From Gloeocapsopsis sp. IPPAS B-1203 (GTDB lineage: Bacteria; Cyanobacteriota; Cyanobacteriia; Cyanobacteriales; Chroococcidiopsidaceae): 64,000 bases of DNA. The DNA lies in contig NZ_PEIG01000001.1 of NCBI RefSeq assembly GCF_002749975.1, positions 310,001-374,000 on the forward strand. The letters run 5' to 3'. The position numbers and the translations under genes were made by a program. Below the pieces are notes generated by a model. It did not search any database, was not told the DNA's origin, and saw only the letters and a program-made list of their open reading frames with translations. Shown here piece after piece: positions 1 through 9,359 of this stretch; position 1 is the stretch's first letter; each line of letters begins with the position of its first letter.

Positions 1-62
1 TGCTTACCTGTTTTGGTAAATATCAAAGCATCGGTAAACGCTAGTGCCTCTTCAACGTCCAT
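1..62 (-). CDS. 5' end of an AAA-like (NTPase) domain protein, partial
   Basis: The minus strand opens with ATG at 62-60 and reads MDVEEALAFTDALIFTKTGK before running off the window edge. This N-terminus matches a short cyanobacterial domain (MDVEEAL...AKTGKHL...) that precedes AAA-like ATPase modules, often followed by WD40 or other repeats. The match is from memory of the family, and only 20 residues are visible, so the rest of the protein cannot be judged. It is divergent from the carotenoid oxygenase gene across a 700-bp AT-rich spacer. An AAA-like module of the kind this domain accompanies also ends the giant kinase at 3077-8635, so the two may be related signalling proteins. Confidence 0.6.
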   Translation of the reverse strand, partial: MDVEEALAFTDALIFTKTGK

Positions 63-762
63 CGGTCAACTCAAGCTTTGATTCAGACTTTGGTTTGGTT
101 GGTTTAGATAGCTAATTGCTATTAATAGTAGACTACAGGAACTAATATTCATGAGATATGATTCTTATCACGTTTTTGCGAAATATTAAAACATCTAAGT
201 TAAGTCGCTTATTTTTTCCTAACTTTTGCCACAAACAATAACATTTTTTTTATTAAGACCAGTAAATAAATCGATCAATTCTTAATATTACTCTTAATGA
301 GTTGCTTCTCAATAAAACCAAATATAATTTCGCCAAAATAAATAGTGAAACCTTTTTAATACCCTCATTTTTTGAAAAAAACGACCATTTATTTAAATCT
401 AAGGGCATAATAAACTAATTTATTATACCTATCAAGGATTAACAGATTATCAATAGAATAAGTACTACTAAGTAGTACAGAAATTGTAAACTGCAAGTAG
501 ATAGACTAATTCAATTTTTAGGCAAACTTTACCTAAATAAGTTAGAGGGATGAAATGATAATTTTATCTGTGTGAAATACTACTACTAGCATCTCATGCT
601 ATAAAAAATATTTCCAGAGTAGGTACATTGATAAAGTTTGATAGAGCAATGCAGCTTTATTGCTAAAAATTTAATATTCAGTTAAAGCAACTTTAGTAAT
701 ACTGAGTTAAAACTGACACCTTAAAAACATCTACAAATTATCTTGAAATATAGGAAATAACC
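63..762. other. AT-rich intergenic region between divergent genes
   Basis: No coding frame, RNA gene or repeat could be supported here. The stretch is strongly AT-rich compared with its surroundings. It must contain the promoters for the leftward gene at 1-62 and the rightward carotenoid oxygenase, but no convincing -35/-10 pair stands out. Confidence 0.6.
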
Positions 763-2844
763 ATGAAAGAAACAACTCAATCATCAACTACTGAAGCAAA
801 AAATACTAATTGCTCATCAGTGCCAGAGTCTGTTATGACTGCAGGTCGTTGTGAACTGACTGACGTCAAACTACACATTTCTGGAAAATTACCAGACGAC
901 TTACAAGGTCATGTTTTCATTGTCGGACCTGTAGGAGATGTTAATTCTGGAGGACTTCCCTACCCTAACGGTGACTCGGTTCTAAATGGCGATGGTATGA
1001 TTTATCGACTTGATTTTGATTGCCAAGGCGAAGTAGGGCTGAAGTCTCGCATTGTTAAACCACCTTGTTACTTTGCTGACAAGGCAACTCGACTAGGATC
1101 AATGTATGCTAAGTATCGGTTTCGTAATCATGGACTTCTGCGTTTTTCATTATCGCTCGGCGCTCGCAATGATCTGAATACAGCTTTTCTACCCATAAGG
1201 TTCCGTGATGACTCAGAGGAGCGTCTGTTAGTAACTTACGATGCTGGTCGTCCTTATGAAATTGATACACAAACGCTTGAAGTTGTCACTCCTGTGGGAG
1301 CTAATCTTGAGTGGCGAGCAGAAACACAGTTAAAGTTTCCCTTTCAACCTATTTTTAGCACTGCACATCCCGCTTTTGATGCTCACACTAACAGGATGTT
1401 CACAGTCAATTATGGTAGATCAGCAGGCAATTTTTTAGAAACGTTACCTTTTATTTACGGATTAGATAAACTTCCACATGAGATTGATGAACTTTTAGAT
1501 ATTGTTGGGGAGTTTATCGAAACACAAGATTTAATCAAAGATTTCATCAAGCTTTTTTCCCAGTTTTCTCAAAATATTTGGCAATTATATATAAGGATAA
1601 TTGAGCGAATTACAAGCATAGATATTGAGGATTTTGTTTATTTAGTTTGCTGGGATGGTGTTGGGAACTTAGAGCGATGGAAGTTGATACTCCCCGATGG
1701 CTCGCCAGTTAGGATTGAGCAAACCATGCATCAAATTGGGGTAACTCAAGATTATGTCGTCTTGATGGATACGGCTTTTAAAACTGGATTAGAGCAGATA
1801 ATCAATAACCCTTTTCCAGAAAATAAAGGAGTTGAAAGATGTTTGAGGAATATACTCACACGACCCGTATCGCCTGACTCTACTATTTACATCGTGCGTC
1901 GCGCTGACCTGAAAGTTGGACAATGCCCAGCGTCTGCTCAGCAGGAAGTTGAAGTCCTAGTGCATCGAGTTGTGATTCCATTAGAAGCCGCGCATTTTTT
2001 AGTAGATTACGAAAATCCACACGGACAAATTACGCTCCACGCATCACATATCTGTGCCTGGGATGTAGCTGAGTGGCTTCGTGACTATAATAGCTCGGCA
2101 TACAAACCTCATAATCCTGTACCGTCTCGCCTCAATGGAATGGAACAAGATGAAATGGACATCAGCCGCATGGGACGCTATGTAATTGACGGAGAAAGTG
2201 GACAAATTATTAAATCTCAAGTTATCTCAGATTTAAATCTTACTTGGGGTGTAGGATTATATGCGTATCTTGATAGACTCTCTTCCGGTATGCCTCTAGG
2301 GCAAATTAAAGATATCTACTGGACTTCGTTTGGGCTATGGAGAGAACTACTAACAAAGTTTATCTGCGATCTATACAAGGATTATAAATACCGAGCAGTG
2401 CCTGTGTCAGAAGTTCTTCACCTCGCAGAACAAGGTATACCAGCAAGCTTATTTCGACTGCACACCTCAGATGAATCGCTATATATCGCTGACAGCTTTC
2501 AGTTTCCTGAAGGTTATATGGTAAGTTCACCGCAGTTTGTACCTTATCTTGATGGAAATGACGGATCAACTGACGGTTACATTGTATGCGCTGTTGTCTT
2601 CGACGACAGCAATGAAATTTGGGTTTTTGATGCTAACAATTTGAAGGCAGGTGCAGTCTGCAAGCTAAGTCATCCTTTACTTAAATTTGGCTATACGTTG
2701 CATACAGCATGGCTGCCAAGCATTGGACTTCGCACAGCTAATTACTACATTTCTGTACGTCAGGATTACAAGGATTTAGTTAAGCAGCAACCACAAGAAA
2801 TTCAACAGATGTTTGAGAATGAAGTGTACCCACACTTCGCATAA
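763..2844 (+). CDS. carotenoid oxygenase (RPE65/CCD family), long form
   Basis: Probable Fe(II)-dependent carotenoid or apocarotenoid cleavage dioxygenase, 693 residues. Family signs are an early FIVGPVGD segment, the NGDGMIYRLDF strand (residues about 80-90, where family members read DGDGM), and well-spaced candidate iron-ligand histidines. These lie in AHPAFDAHTN (about 202), MHQIGVT (about 324), LHASHICAW and, near the C-terminus, LHTAWLPSIGL. It is much longer than the roughly 480-500 residues typical of bacterial members. Part of the excess is a helical, charged insertion at about residues 225-285. There is no signal peptide, so it is presumably cytosolic or membrane-associated. Start: ATG with AGGAAATAACC upstream. 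Family call is firm; substrate and activity are not. Confidence 0.82.
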   Translation: MKETTQSSTTEAKNTNCSSVPESVMTAGRCELTDVKLHISGKLPDDLQGHVFIVGPVGDVNSGGLPYPNGDSVLNGDGMIYRLDFDCQGEVGLKSRIVKPPCYFADKATRLGSMYAKYRFRNHGLLRFSLSLGARNDLNTAFLPIRFRDDSEERLLVTYDAGRPYEIDTQTLEVVTPVGANLEWRAETQLKFPFQPIFSTAHPAFDAHTNRMFTVNYGRSAGNFLETLPFIYGLDKLPHEIDELLDIVGEFIETQDLIKDFIKLFSQFSQNIWQLYIRIIERITSIDIEDFVYLVCWDGVGNLERWKLILPDGSPVRIEQTMHQIGVTQDYVVLMDTAFKTGLEQIINNPFPENKGVERCLRNILTRPVSPDSTIYIVRRADLKVGQCPASAQQEVEVLVHRVVIPLEAAHFLVDYENPHGQITLHASHICAWDVAEWLRDYNSSAYKPHNPVPSRLNGMEQDEMDISRMGRYVIDGESGQIIKSQVISDLNLTWGVGLYAYLDRLSSGMPLGQIKDIYWTSFGLWRELLTKFICDLYKDYKYRAVPVSEVLHLAEQGIPASLFRLHTSDESLYIADSFQFPEGYMVSSPQFVPYLDGNDGSTDGYIVCAVVFDDSNEIWVFDANNLKAGAVCKLSHPLLKFGYTLHTAWLPSIGLRTANYYISVRQDYKDLVKQQPQEIQQMFENEVYPHFA

Positions 2845-3076
2845 AGCTCATGCTATTACTTAAATATTTTCTGTTTAAGATAGGGAGCTAAACTACTATT
2901 AGATAAAAGTGTTATACATTTTTAAAAATGAGTAGTAAATAATTAGCTGTTAGCTTTACTTTTCGCTGATTACTAATAAATAGAATACTTAAAATTCAAA
3001 AAAATAACTTTAGTAAGAATGGCAATTACACATTTTCTAAACTTAAACAAACAATTGTTCTGTAAAACTAAGAAAT

Positions 3077-6000
3077 ATGCTGTTTATTCCAGAATACACA
3101 ATTTCAGAGTTAATTTACACTGGCGCAAAAAGCATTGTTTATCGAGGAAATAGAAATTACGATAAAAAAGCTGTTGTTATCAAAGTAACAAAGGACAAAT
3201 ACCCTACACCAACGTATCTTGCTAAATTTAAGCATCAATATGAAATTATTAAAAACTTAGAAATTAACGGAGTTGTCAAATATTTAGGAATAGAAAAATA
3301 TGAGAACAAGCTTGCTCTAATTATGGAAGATGACAAGTTTGAATGTTTAAAAAATGTTATTCCTAAAACCTATGGAAATTTAGACTTTTTTCTAAAAATA
3401 GCAGTTCAGCTTTCAGAAATTTTAAATGATTTACATCACAATAATATCATTCACAAAGATATTAAGCCAGCAAATATCATTATTAATAGTATCAAAGAGC
3501 AAGTAAAGATAATCGACTTTAGTAGTGCGTCACTTCTATCGAAAGAGAAACCAACTATTAGCGATCCTAGCTTACTAGAGGGCACGCTTGCTTATATGGC
3601 TCCAGAACAGACAGGTCGAATGAATCGGTCAATTGACTATCGCACTGATTTTTATTCATTAGGTGTTACTTTTTACGAAATTCTTACTGGTCAATTGCCA
3701 TATCAAACAACAGAAGCGATGGAGTTAGTTCATTGCCATATTGCTAAACAAGCAGTACCTCCAGTCATACTAGTACCAGACATTCCCCCAATGATTTCAT
3801 CTATTGTGATGAAGTTACTTGCTAAGACAGCAGAAGACAGATACCAAAGCGCATTTGGACTGAAAGCTGATTTGGAACAGTGTCTAGCGGCTTGGAAAAC
3901 TGGCAACATTCCAAATTTTCCTCTAGGTGTGCACGATTTATCGAGTCACCTTCTTATTCCACAGCAACTCTATGGTCGTGAGGCGGAAGTTGCTCAACTT
4001 TTAGCTGCGTTTGAGCGAGTAAGTTCTGGCGCGCATGAGTTAATCCTCGTTACTGGTTGTTCGGGTTGTGGTAAATCTGCATTAGTGAATGAAATTCATA
4101 AATCTATTGCACAACGACGAGGATACTTTATCTCTGGTAAATTTGACCAATTGCAGCGAAATGTTCCTTATGCAGCGTTTATTAATGCTTTTCAAGAGTT
4201 GATACGACAACTATTAACAGAAACTCCTCAACAGCTACATGTGTGGAAGCAGAAGATCTTGAATGCTGTAGGTTTTAATGGTCAAATACTTATTGATGTC
4301 ATTCCTGAACTGGAATATATCATTGGCTCACAGCCAATAGTTTCATCAGTAGGATTAACAGAAATACAAAATCGATTTCACTTTACATTTAATAATTTTA
4401 TCCAAGTTTTTACTCAAAAAGAGCATCCACTTGTTCTATTTTTAGATGATTTACAGTGGGCAGATTTGGAGTCCTTAAAATTAATTCAGATATTAATAGA
4501 CAATTCTAATATTCAGTCTTTATTGCTTATTGGTGCTTATCGAAATAATGAGATGGATGCAACGCATCCTCTAAACCGAATTATTGAAGATATTCAAGGC
4601 AATGCCATTATTAGTCATATTGATGTTAGGGAGTTAAATATCACCTTCCTCAATCAACTGCTTGCTGACATATTAAAATGTCAAAAAGAATATTCTCTTC
4701 CTCTAGCTAAATTAGTTTTTGAAAAAACTCATGGCAATCCTTTTTTCTCGATTCAATTACTTCAGGAGATGCATCAAGAAAAATTAATATTCTTAAATGA
4801 TCAATTACTGTGTTGGGAATGGAATATCAAACAGATTCAGAACTTGAAAATAACTGATAATGTTGTTGAATTGATGGTATGTAAACTCAAAAAACTCAAT
4901 CAGAGTACGCAGCATATATTGAAGTTAGCTGCTTGTATTGGAAGTCGATTTGATTTAGCAACACTCTCTTTTGTGAATCAAAAATCCCAACAAGCCACAG
5001 CATTTGAGCTTTGGGAAGCCTTACAAGTTGGTCTACTTACACCGCTGAGCGATTCTTATAAAATTCCTCTAACTTTAGACCAAAAAAGCACAGACAATTC
5101 GATTGTATCATCTGATGCGATCGCGTATGAGTTTTTGCATGACAGAGTACAACAAGCAGCATACTCACTCATCTCAGACGATCAAAAACAAAAAGTCCAT
5201 TTAAAGATAGGTCAATTGCTACTAGAGAATACAAGTTCAGAAGAACAAGAAAACAAAATATTTGATATTGTTAATCATTTAAATATTGGTGCTAATTTAA
5301 TTTGTGACGAATCTATTAGAAACAAATTAGCTGAATTAAACTTGATAGCTGGTCAGAAAGCTAAGGCAGCAACAGCATACAAGTCTGCGATCGCCTACTT
5401 AAATTTTGGTTTAAAAATATTGGAATCAAATACTTGGAAAACTCAATATAGTTTGACCCTCGCACTTTATCAAGAAGCCGCAGAAACAGAATATATTACC
5501 ACTAATTTCCAGCAAGCAGTGCAGCTTTGTGACATTGCTTTAAATCAAGGAAAAACAATTCTTGATAAAATTCCTTTCTACAACTTAAAAATCAAAATTA
5601 ATATTGCTAAAAATGAAGTTCAAAAAGCTTTAAACACTGGTTTACAGGTTTTGGCACTCCTTAATATTTCTCTATATGAAGCTCCTCAACAAACACTTAT
5701 TATTGAGGATTTAATTAATCTACCAGAGATGAAAGATGTTTATAAAATTGCAGCAATGCAAATTTTAATAACGATACAACCTCCTTCAAGTTTTGGAGAT
5801 ACTTCATTGTCACTGCCCATTATATATACAATGTTGGAACTTTGCGTTCGCTACGGAAACTCTCATTCTTCAGCGTATGTTTATGCAATGTACAGTGTTA
5901 TTTTATGTGCGCGATCGCTCAATATAGATACTGCATATCAATATGGTCAACTGGCGCTACAAGTATTGGATAAATTTCAGGCGAGAGCCTTTGAATGTAA

Positions 6001-8635
6001 GGCGATCGTAGCATTATGCCTCAATGTCATCCATAGAAAAGAGCATACTAGAAATACTTTAGAAGTATTGCGGCAGGCTGTTCAAAAAGGGCTAGAAGTA
6101 GGTGATATAGAATTTGCCTGTCATGCAGCCATGTACTATTGCCAACATTTATTTTTTACTGGTGAGACATTACAATCTGTTGTTCGGAAACACTCTGAAT
6201 ATATTGATTTGATTATTAAATATGACCAAAGACACCAACTTTATCTAGCGCAAATAAATAAACAAATTGTAATAAATTTAATAGAAGAATCTGAACATAA
6301 AAACTCTTTAGTTGGCAAAAGCTTTAACGAATTGAAAACGCTTCCCTTTTTTAAAAAAACAAATAACATAATTGCTATATTTTTTGTTTATTTTGCCAAA
6401 ATTTTACTTGCATATCTATTTAAAGAATATCAAAAGGCTATAAAAAATGCTAGAGAAGCAGAAAAATATATAGGACACACTTTGACAATGATCGTTTTCA
6501 TTGAATACAAGTTTTATTATTCTCTAGCACTACTGGCTCACTATTCATTTGTTAATATTAGAGAGCAAAAAAAATACCTAGCCATTGTTGTAGACAATCA
6601 GGAAAAGATAGAACACTGGGCACACTATGCGCCAATGAATTATCAGCATAAGTACGATTTGATAGTAGCCGAGAAAGCTCGTTTTCTAGAGGAAACTTTG
6701 ACTGCAATGGAGTACTACGATCGCGCTATAGCTGGTGCTAAAGAACAAGGATACATTCAAGTAGAGGCAATTGCCTGCGAACGAGCAGCAGAATTTTACC
6801 TTTCATTGGGAAGAAAGAAAATTGCTCGTATGTATATGATCGATGCATACTATAACTACTTTCGCTGGGGAGCGATCGCTAAAGTTAGAGATTTAGAAAA
6901 AAACTATCCTGAATTCTTTTCTCATCAGACTATGAATCAAACAGGAAATGAAACTAGTAGCATCATTTCTTTAACTAGCGATAATACACAAGCGTTAGAC
7001 TTAGCAACCGTAACGAAAGCATCACAAGCTCTAGCAACTGAAACTGACTTAACTAAGTTACTAGAACAATTAATAAGAATAGTGATTGAAAACGCCGGAG
7101 CAAAAACTGGCTTTCTCATATTAGCAAAGAATGAGCAACTCTTCATAGAAGCTTCCGGCTCAGTCGAGCAAAATAATGTATCTGTCATGCAATCTACTTC
7201 TATAGAGACAAATCCGGATATATCAGCAGCTATTATTAATTATGTAAATAGGACAAGAGAAACTGTTGTTTTAAATAATGCACTTTTTGAAGGCAGATTT
7301 ACTAACGATCCATACATTATAAAAAGTCAAGCAAAGTCTATATTATGTACGCCAATTATTAACCAAGGAAGACTTATAGGAATTATTTTTCTAGAAAATA
7401 ACCTGGCAACAGGAGCGTTTACACCTAAGAGGCTAGAAATTCTCAGACTACTTTCGGCTCAAGCAGCTATTTCTATTGAAAATGCATTGCTGAGGAATGC
7501 AGAACAAAACTTAGTTTATGAGTACCATGTAGGAGGCAGTTTGCCGTTAGGAACACCGACTTACATAGTACGTCAGGCAGATCGCGAACTCTATAAAGCT
7601 TTGAAATCTGGTAGGTTTTGTCACATCCTCAATTCACGACAGATGGGAAAGTCTAGTTTGCGGGTGCAAATCATGCAACAGCTTCAAACCGAAGGTTTTG
7701 CCTGTGCTACTGTTGATATTTCAGAAATTGGGCATCGGCAGATTACTTTGGAACAGTGGTATGCAGGCTTTATTTATGTATTAGTGAATAGCTTTAATCT
7801 TACAGATAAATTTAATATACGTACTTGGTGGCATGAGCACGAATTTTTGTCTCCAGTACAACGTTTAGGAGAGTTTATTACAAAAGTATTACTAGAACAA
7901 ATTTCCCAGAATATCGTAGTTTTTGTAGATGAAATTGACAGTATTTTAAGTCTTAAAATTGAACTTGATGATTTTTTCCTTCTTATACGTAATTGCTATA
8001 ATAAGCGAGCTGACCATGTCAAGTTTAAAAGACTTAGCTTTGTTTTACTGGGAGTAGCAACTCCTGGTCAATTTATTCAAGACAAAAGCCGTACACCCTT
8101 TAATATTGGTCAGGCAATTCAACTGCAAGGTTTTCAGTTACATGAAGCCCAACCTTTACTACAAGGTTTGATAGGAAAAGTTAGCAATCCTCAAGCTGTA
8201 CTCAAAGAAGTTTTGTTTTGGACTAATGGTCAGCCTTTTCTCACACAAAAGCTTTGTAAGCTAATCTGCGCTTCTTCATCTCCTGTTCCTACTAACCATG
8301 AAGCAGAATGGGTAGAAAACTTGGTACGCCAGCAAGTGATTGAGAATTGGGAACTGCAGGATGAACCAGAGCATTTAAAAACAATTCGCGATCGCCTTTG
8401 CCGACAAGTGGAGCATAACCGCGTTTGGCATAGTAAACAGCAGGCTCTGTTACTTATGTATCAGCAAATTTTAGAGCAAGGAAAGAGTGTTGCAGTCGAT
8501 ACTCCAGAACAAACAGAGTTACTTTTGTCTGGTTTGGTAGTTAAGCAGCACGGATATCTCGAAGTTTCTAATCAGATTTATAAGTTAATCTTTGATTGCA
8601 GTTGGGTTGAGCGAATGCTAGTTCAATATTGCTGA
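3077..8635 (+). CDS. Ser/Thr kinase-AAA ATPase-GAF protein with C-terminal AAA-like module
   Basis: An 1852-residue signalling protein. Order: Ser/Thr kinase domain (about 1-270) with HKDIKPAN catalytic loop, DFS in place of DFG (usual in this subfamily) and an MAPEQTGR segment; a predictive ATPase module with Walker A TGCSGCGKS (326-334) and Walker B-like LFLDDLQWAD (about 453); a long helical/TPR-like region; and a GAF domain (about 1318-1475). The last 370 residues form a second AAA-like module with RQMGKSS (about 1520) and FVDEIDSIL (about 1616). The first four parts match cyanobacterial HstK-type proteins, which normally continue into HisKA and HATPase domains; here those are absent. It stands alone, with spacers on both sides. 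The kinase and ATPase calls are firm; the input signal is unknown. Confidence 0.85.
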   Translation: MLFIPEYTISELIYTGAKSIVYRGNRNYDKKAVVIKVTKDKYPTPTYLAKFKHQYEIIKNLEINGVVKYLGIEKYENKLALIMEDDKFECLKNVIPKTYGNLDFFLKIAVQLSEILNDLHHNNIIHKDIKPANIIINSIKEQVKIIDFSSASLLSKEKPTISDPSLLEGTLAYMAPEQTGRMNRSIDYRTDFYSLGVTFYEILTGQLPYQTTEAMELVHCHIAKQAVPPVILVPDIPPMISSIVMKLLAKTAEDRYQSAFGLKADLEQCLAAWKTGNIPNFPLGVHDLSSHLLIPQQLYGREAEVAQLLAAFERVSSGAHELILVTGCSGCGKSALVNEIHKSIAQRRGYFISGKFDQLQRNVPYAAFINAFQELIRQLLTETPQQLHVWKQKILNAVGFNGQILIDVIPELEYIIGSQPIVSSVGLTEIQNRFHFTFNNFIQVFTQKEHPLVLFLDDLQWADLESLKLIQILIDNSNIQSLLLIGAYRNNEMDATHPLNRIIEDIQGNAIISHIDVRELNITFLNQLLADILKCQKEYSLPLAKLVFEKTHGNPFFSIQLLQEMHQEKLIFLNDQLLCWEWNIKQIQNLKITDNVVELMVCKLKKLNQSTQHILKLAACIGSRFDLATLSFVNQKSQQATAFELWEALQVGLLTPLSDSYKIPLTLDQKSTDNSIVSSDAIAYEFLHDRVQQAAYSLISDDQKQKVHLKIGQLLLENTSSEEQENKIFDIVNHLNIGANLICDESIRNKLAELNLIAGQKAKAATAYKSAIAYLNFGLKILESNTWKTQYSLTLALYQEAAETEYITTNFQQAVQLCDIALNQGKTILDKIPFYNLKIKINIAKNEVQKALNTGLQVLALLNISLYEAPQQTLIIEDLINLPEMKDVYKIAAMQILITIQPPSSFGDTSLSLPIIYTMLELCVRYGNSHSSAYVYAMYSVILCARSLNIDTAYQYGQLALQVLDKFQARAFECKAIVALCLNVIHRKEHTRNTLEVLRQAVQKGLEVGDIEFACHAAMYYCQHLFFTGETLQSVVRKHSEYIDLIIKYDQRHQLYLAQINKQIVINLIEESEHKNSLVGKSFNELKTLPFFKKTNNIIAIFFVYFAKILLAYLFKEYQKAIKNAREAEKYIGHTLTMIVFIEYKFYYSLALLAHYSFVNIREQKKYLAIVVDNQEKIEHWAHYAPMNYQHKYDLIVAEKARFLEETLTAMEYYDRAIAGAKEQGYIQVEAIACERAAEFYLSLGRKKIARMYMIDAYYNYFRWGAIAKVRDLEKNYPEFFSHQTMNQTGNETSSIISLTSDNTQALDLATVTKASQALATETDLTKLLEQLIRIVIENAGAKTGFLILAKNEQLFIEASGSVEQNNVSVMQSTSIETNPDISAAIINYVNRTRETVVLNNALFEGRFTNDPYIIKSQAKSILCTPIINQGRLIGIIFLENNLATGAFTPKRLEILRLLSAQAAISIENALLRNAEQNLVYEYHVGGSLPLGTPTYIVRQADRELYKALKSGRFCHILNSRQMGKSSLRVQIMQQLQTEGFACATVDISEIGHRQITLEQWYAGFIYVLVNSFNLTDKFNIRTWWHEHEFLSPVQRLGEFITKVLLEQISQNIVVFVDEIDSILSLKIELDDFFLLIRNCYNKRADHVKFKRLSFVLLGVATPGQFIQDKSRTPFNIGQAIQLQGFQLHEAQPLLQGLIGKVSNPQAVLKEVLFWTNGQPFLTQKLCKLICASSSPVPTNHEAEWVENLVRQQVIENWELQDEPEHLKTIRDRLCRQVEHNRVWHSKQQALLLMYQQILEQGKSVAVDTPEQTELLLSGLVVKQHGYLEVSNQIYKLIFDCSWVERMLVQYC

Positions 8636-9359
8636 CTTACTCAACGCTCTTGGTTTTAAACAATGTTACAAAAATGTTGGATGTAAATTAAGTCTTACGC
8701 TTACTTGGTATATTTTAACCAACCACGATTTCTCCTACTTTTTCTTACCTATATTGTCACTTTTTCACACTGAAAAAAATTTAGGCATATCTTAGCTTGA
8801 ATAAAGTAGGGGCAAACAGCTTTTCTCGATTGTTTGTAAAGATGTGCAGTGAGAGAAGTAAGTAGATGTCTTCAAGGTCAAAGTCATCCAAAGTCGAGCA
8901 GAGCGTAACGAAGGCTCTCGACAGGGCAATTTGATACTTCTCAAGCATCGTGTGAGATGAGGCATAATTCAAAACCAGGGTTTTCTAGCACAAATCTAGA
9001 AAAAGCATTTCTACGCTGAGTGTATTACGGGCAAATTTGCAACATAGAAAACGTCGTTCACTTCTGAACTTTTCGGGATTGGCAAAATTCTGTTTTGAAC
9101 GGTAATTAACATACTATGTCGCACTCAGTAGGAGTTGTGTCGCTGTAGTACTTTGCTTTAGTCAAATCGCTCTAAATCCTACATTAGTTGCCAAAAGCGA
9201 TGGGAATTCGTAACTCAGGAGCAAAAGCCTCTGATACTACAGCCATCAATTGTTTACTAAGAAGCATGAAGCAATCAGCTGGAGATGTCAGCCAAGAATC
9301 AACTGACGAAATGATATCCCTTGTCAGTCAATATCCAGTAGCAACAAGGAGCAATAACA
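8636..9359. other. intergenic region between the giant kinase and the FG-GAP/RTX genes
   Basis: No gene can be supported. Short open frames exist on both strands, but they have no recognisable product and one is read through a common palindromic repeat (8893-8922). The last 95 bases (9264-9359) are duplicated at 11055-11150 upstream of the second FG-GAP gene, so they belong to the tandem duplication and carry the AAGGAG ribosome site of the first copy. Confidence 0.6.
8893..8922. repeat. palindromic repeat (hairpin-forming)
   Basis: GTCGAG at 8893-8898 pairs with CTCGAC at 8917-8922, and AGC at 8902-8904 with GCT at 8914-8916, giving a bulged hairpin. From memory, elements of this kind are scattered in cyanobacterial spacers. 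Confidence 0.45.

Noticed and set aside
8781-8972. 63-codon open frame on the minus strand
   Set aside because: It runs through a common palindromic repeat, has no family resemblance and no good ribosome site.
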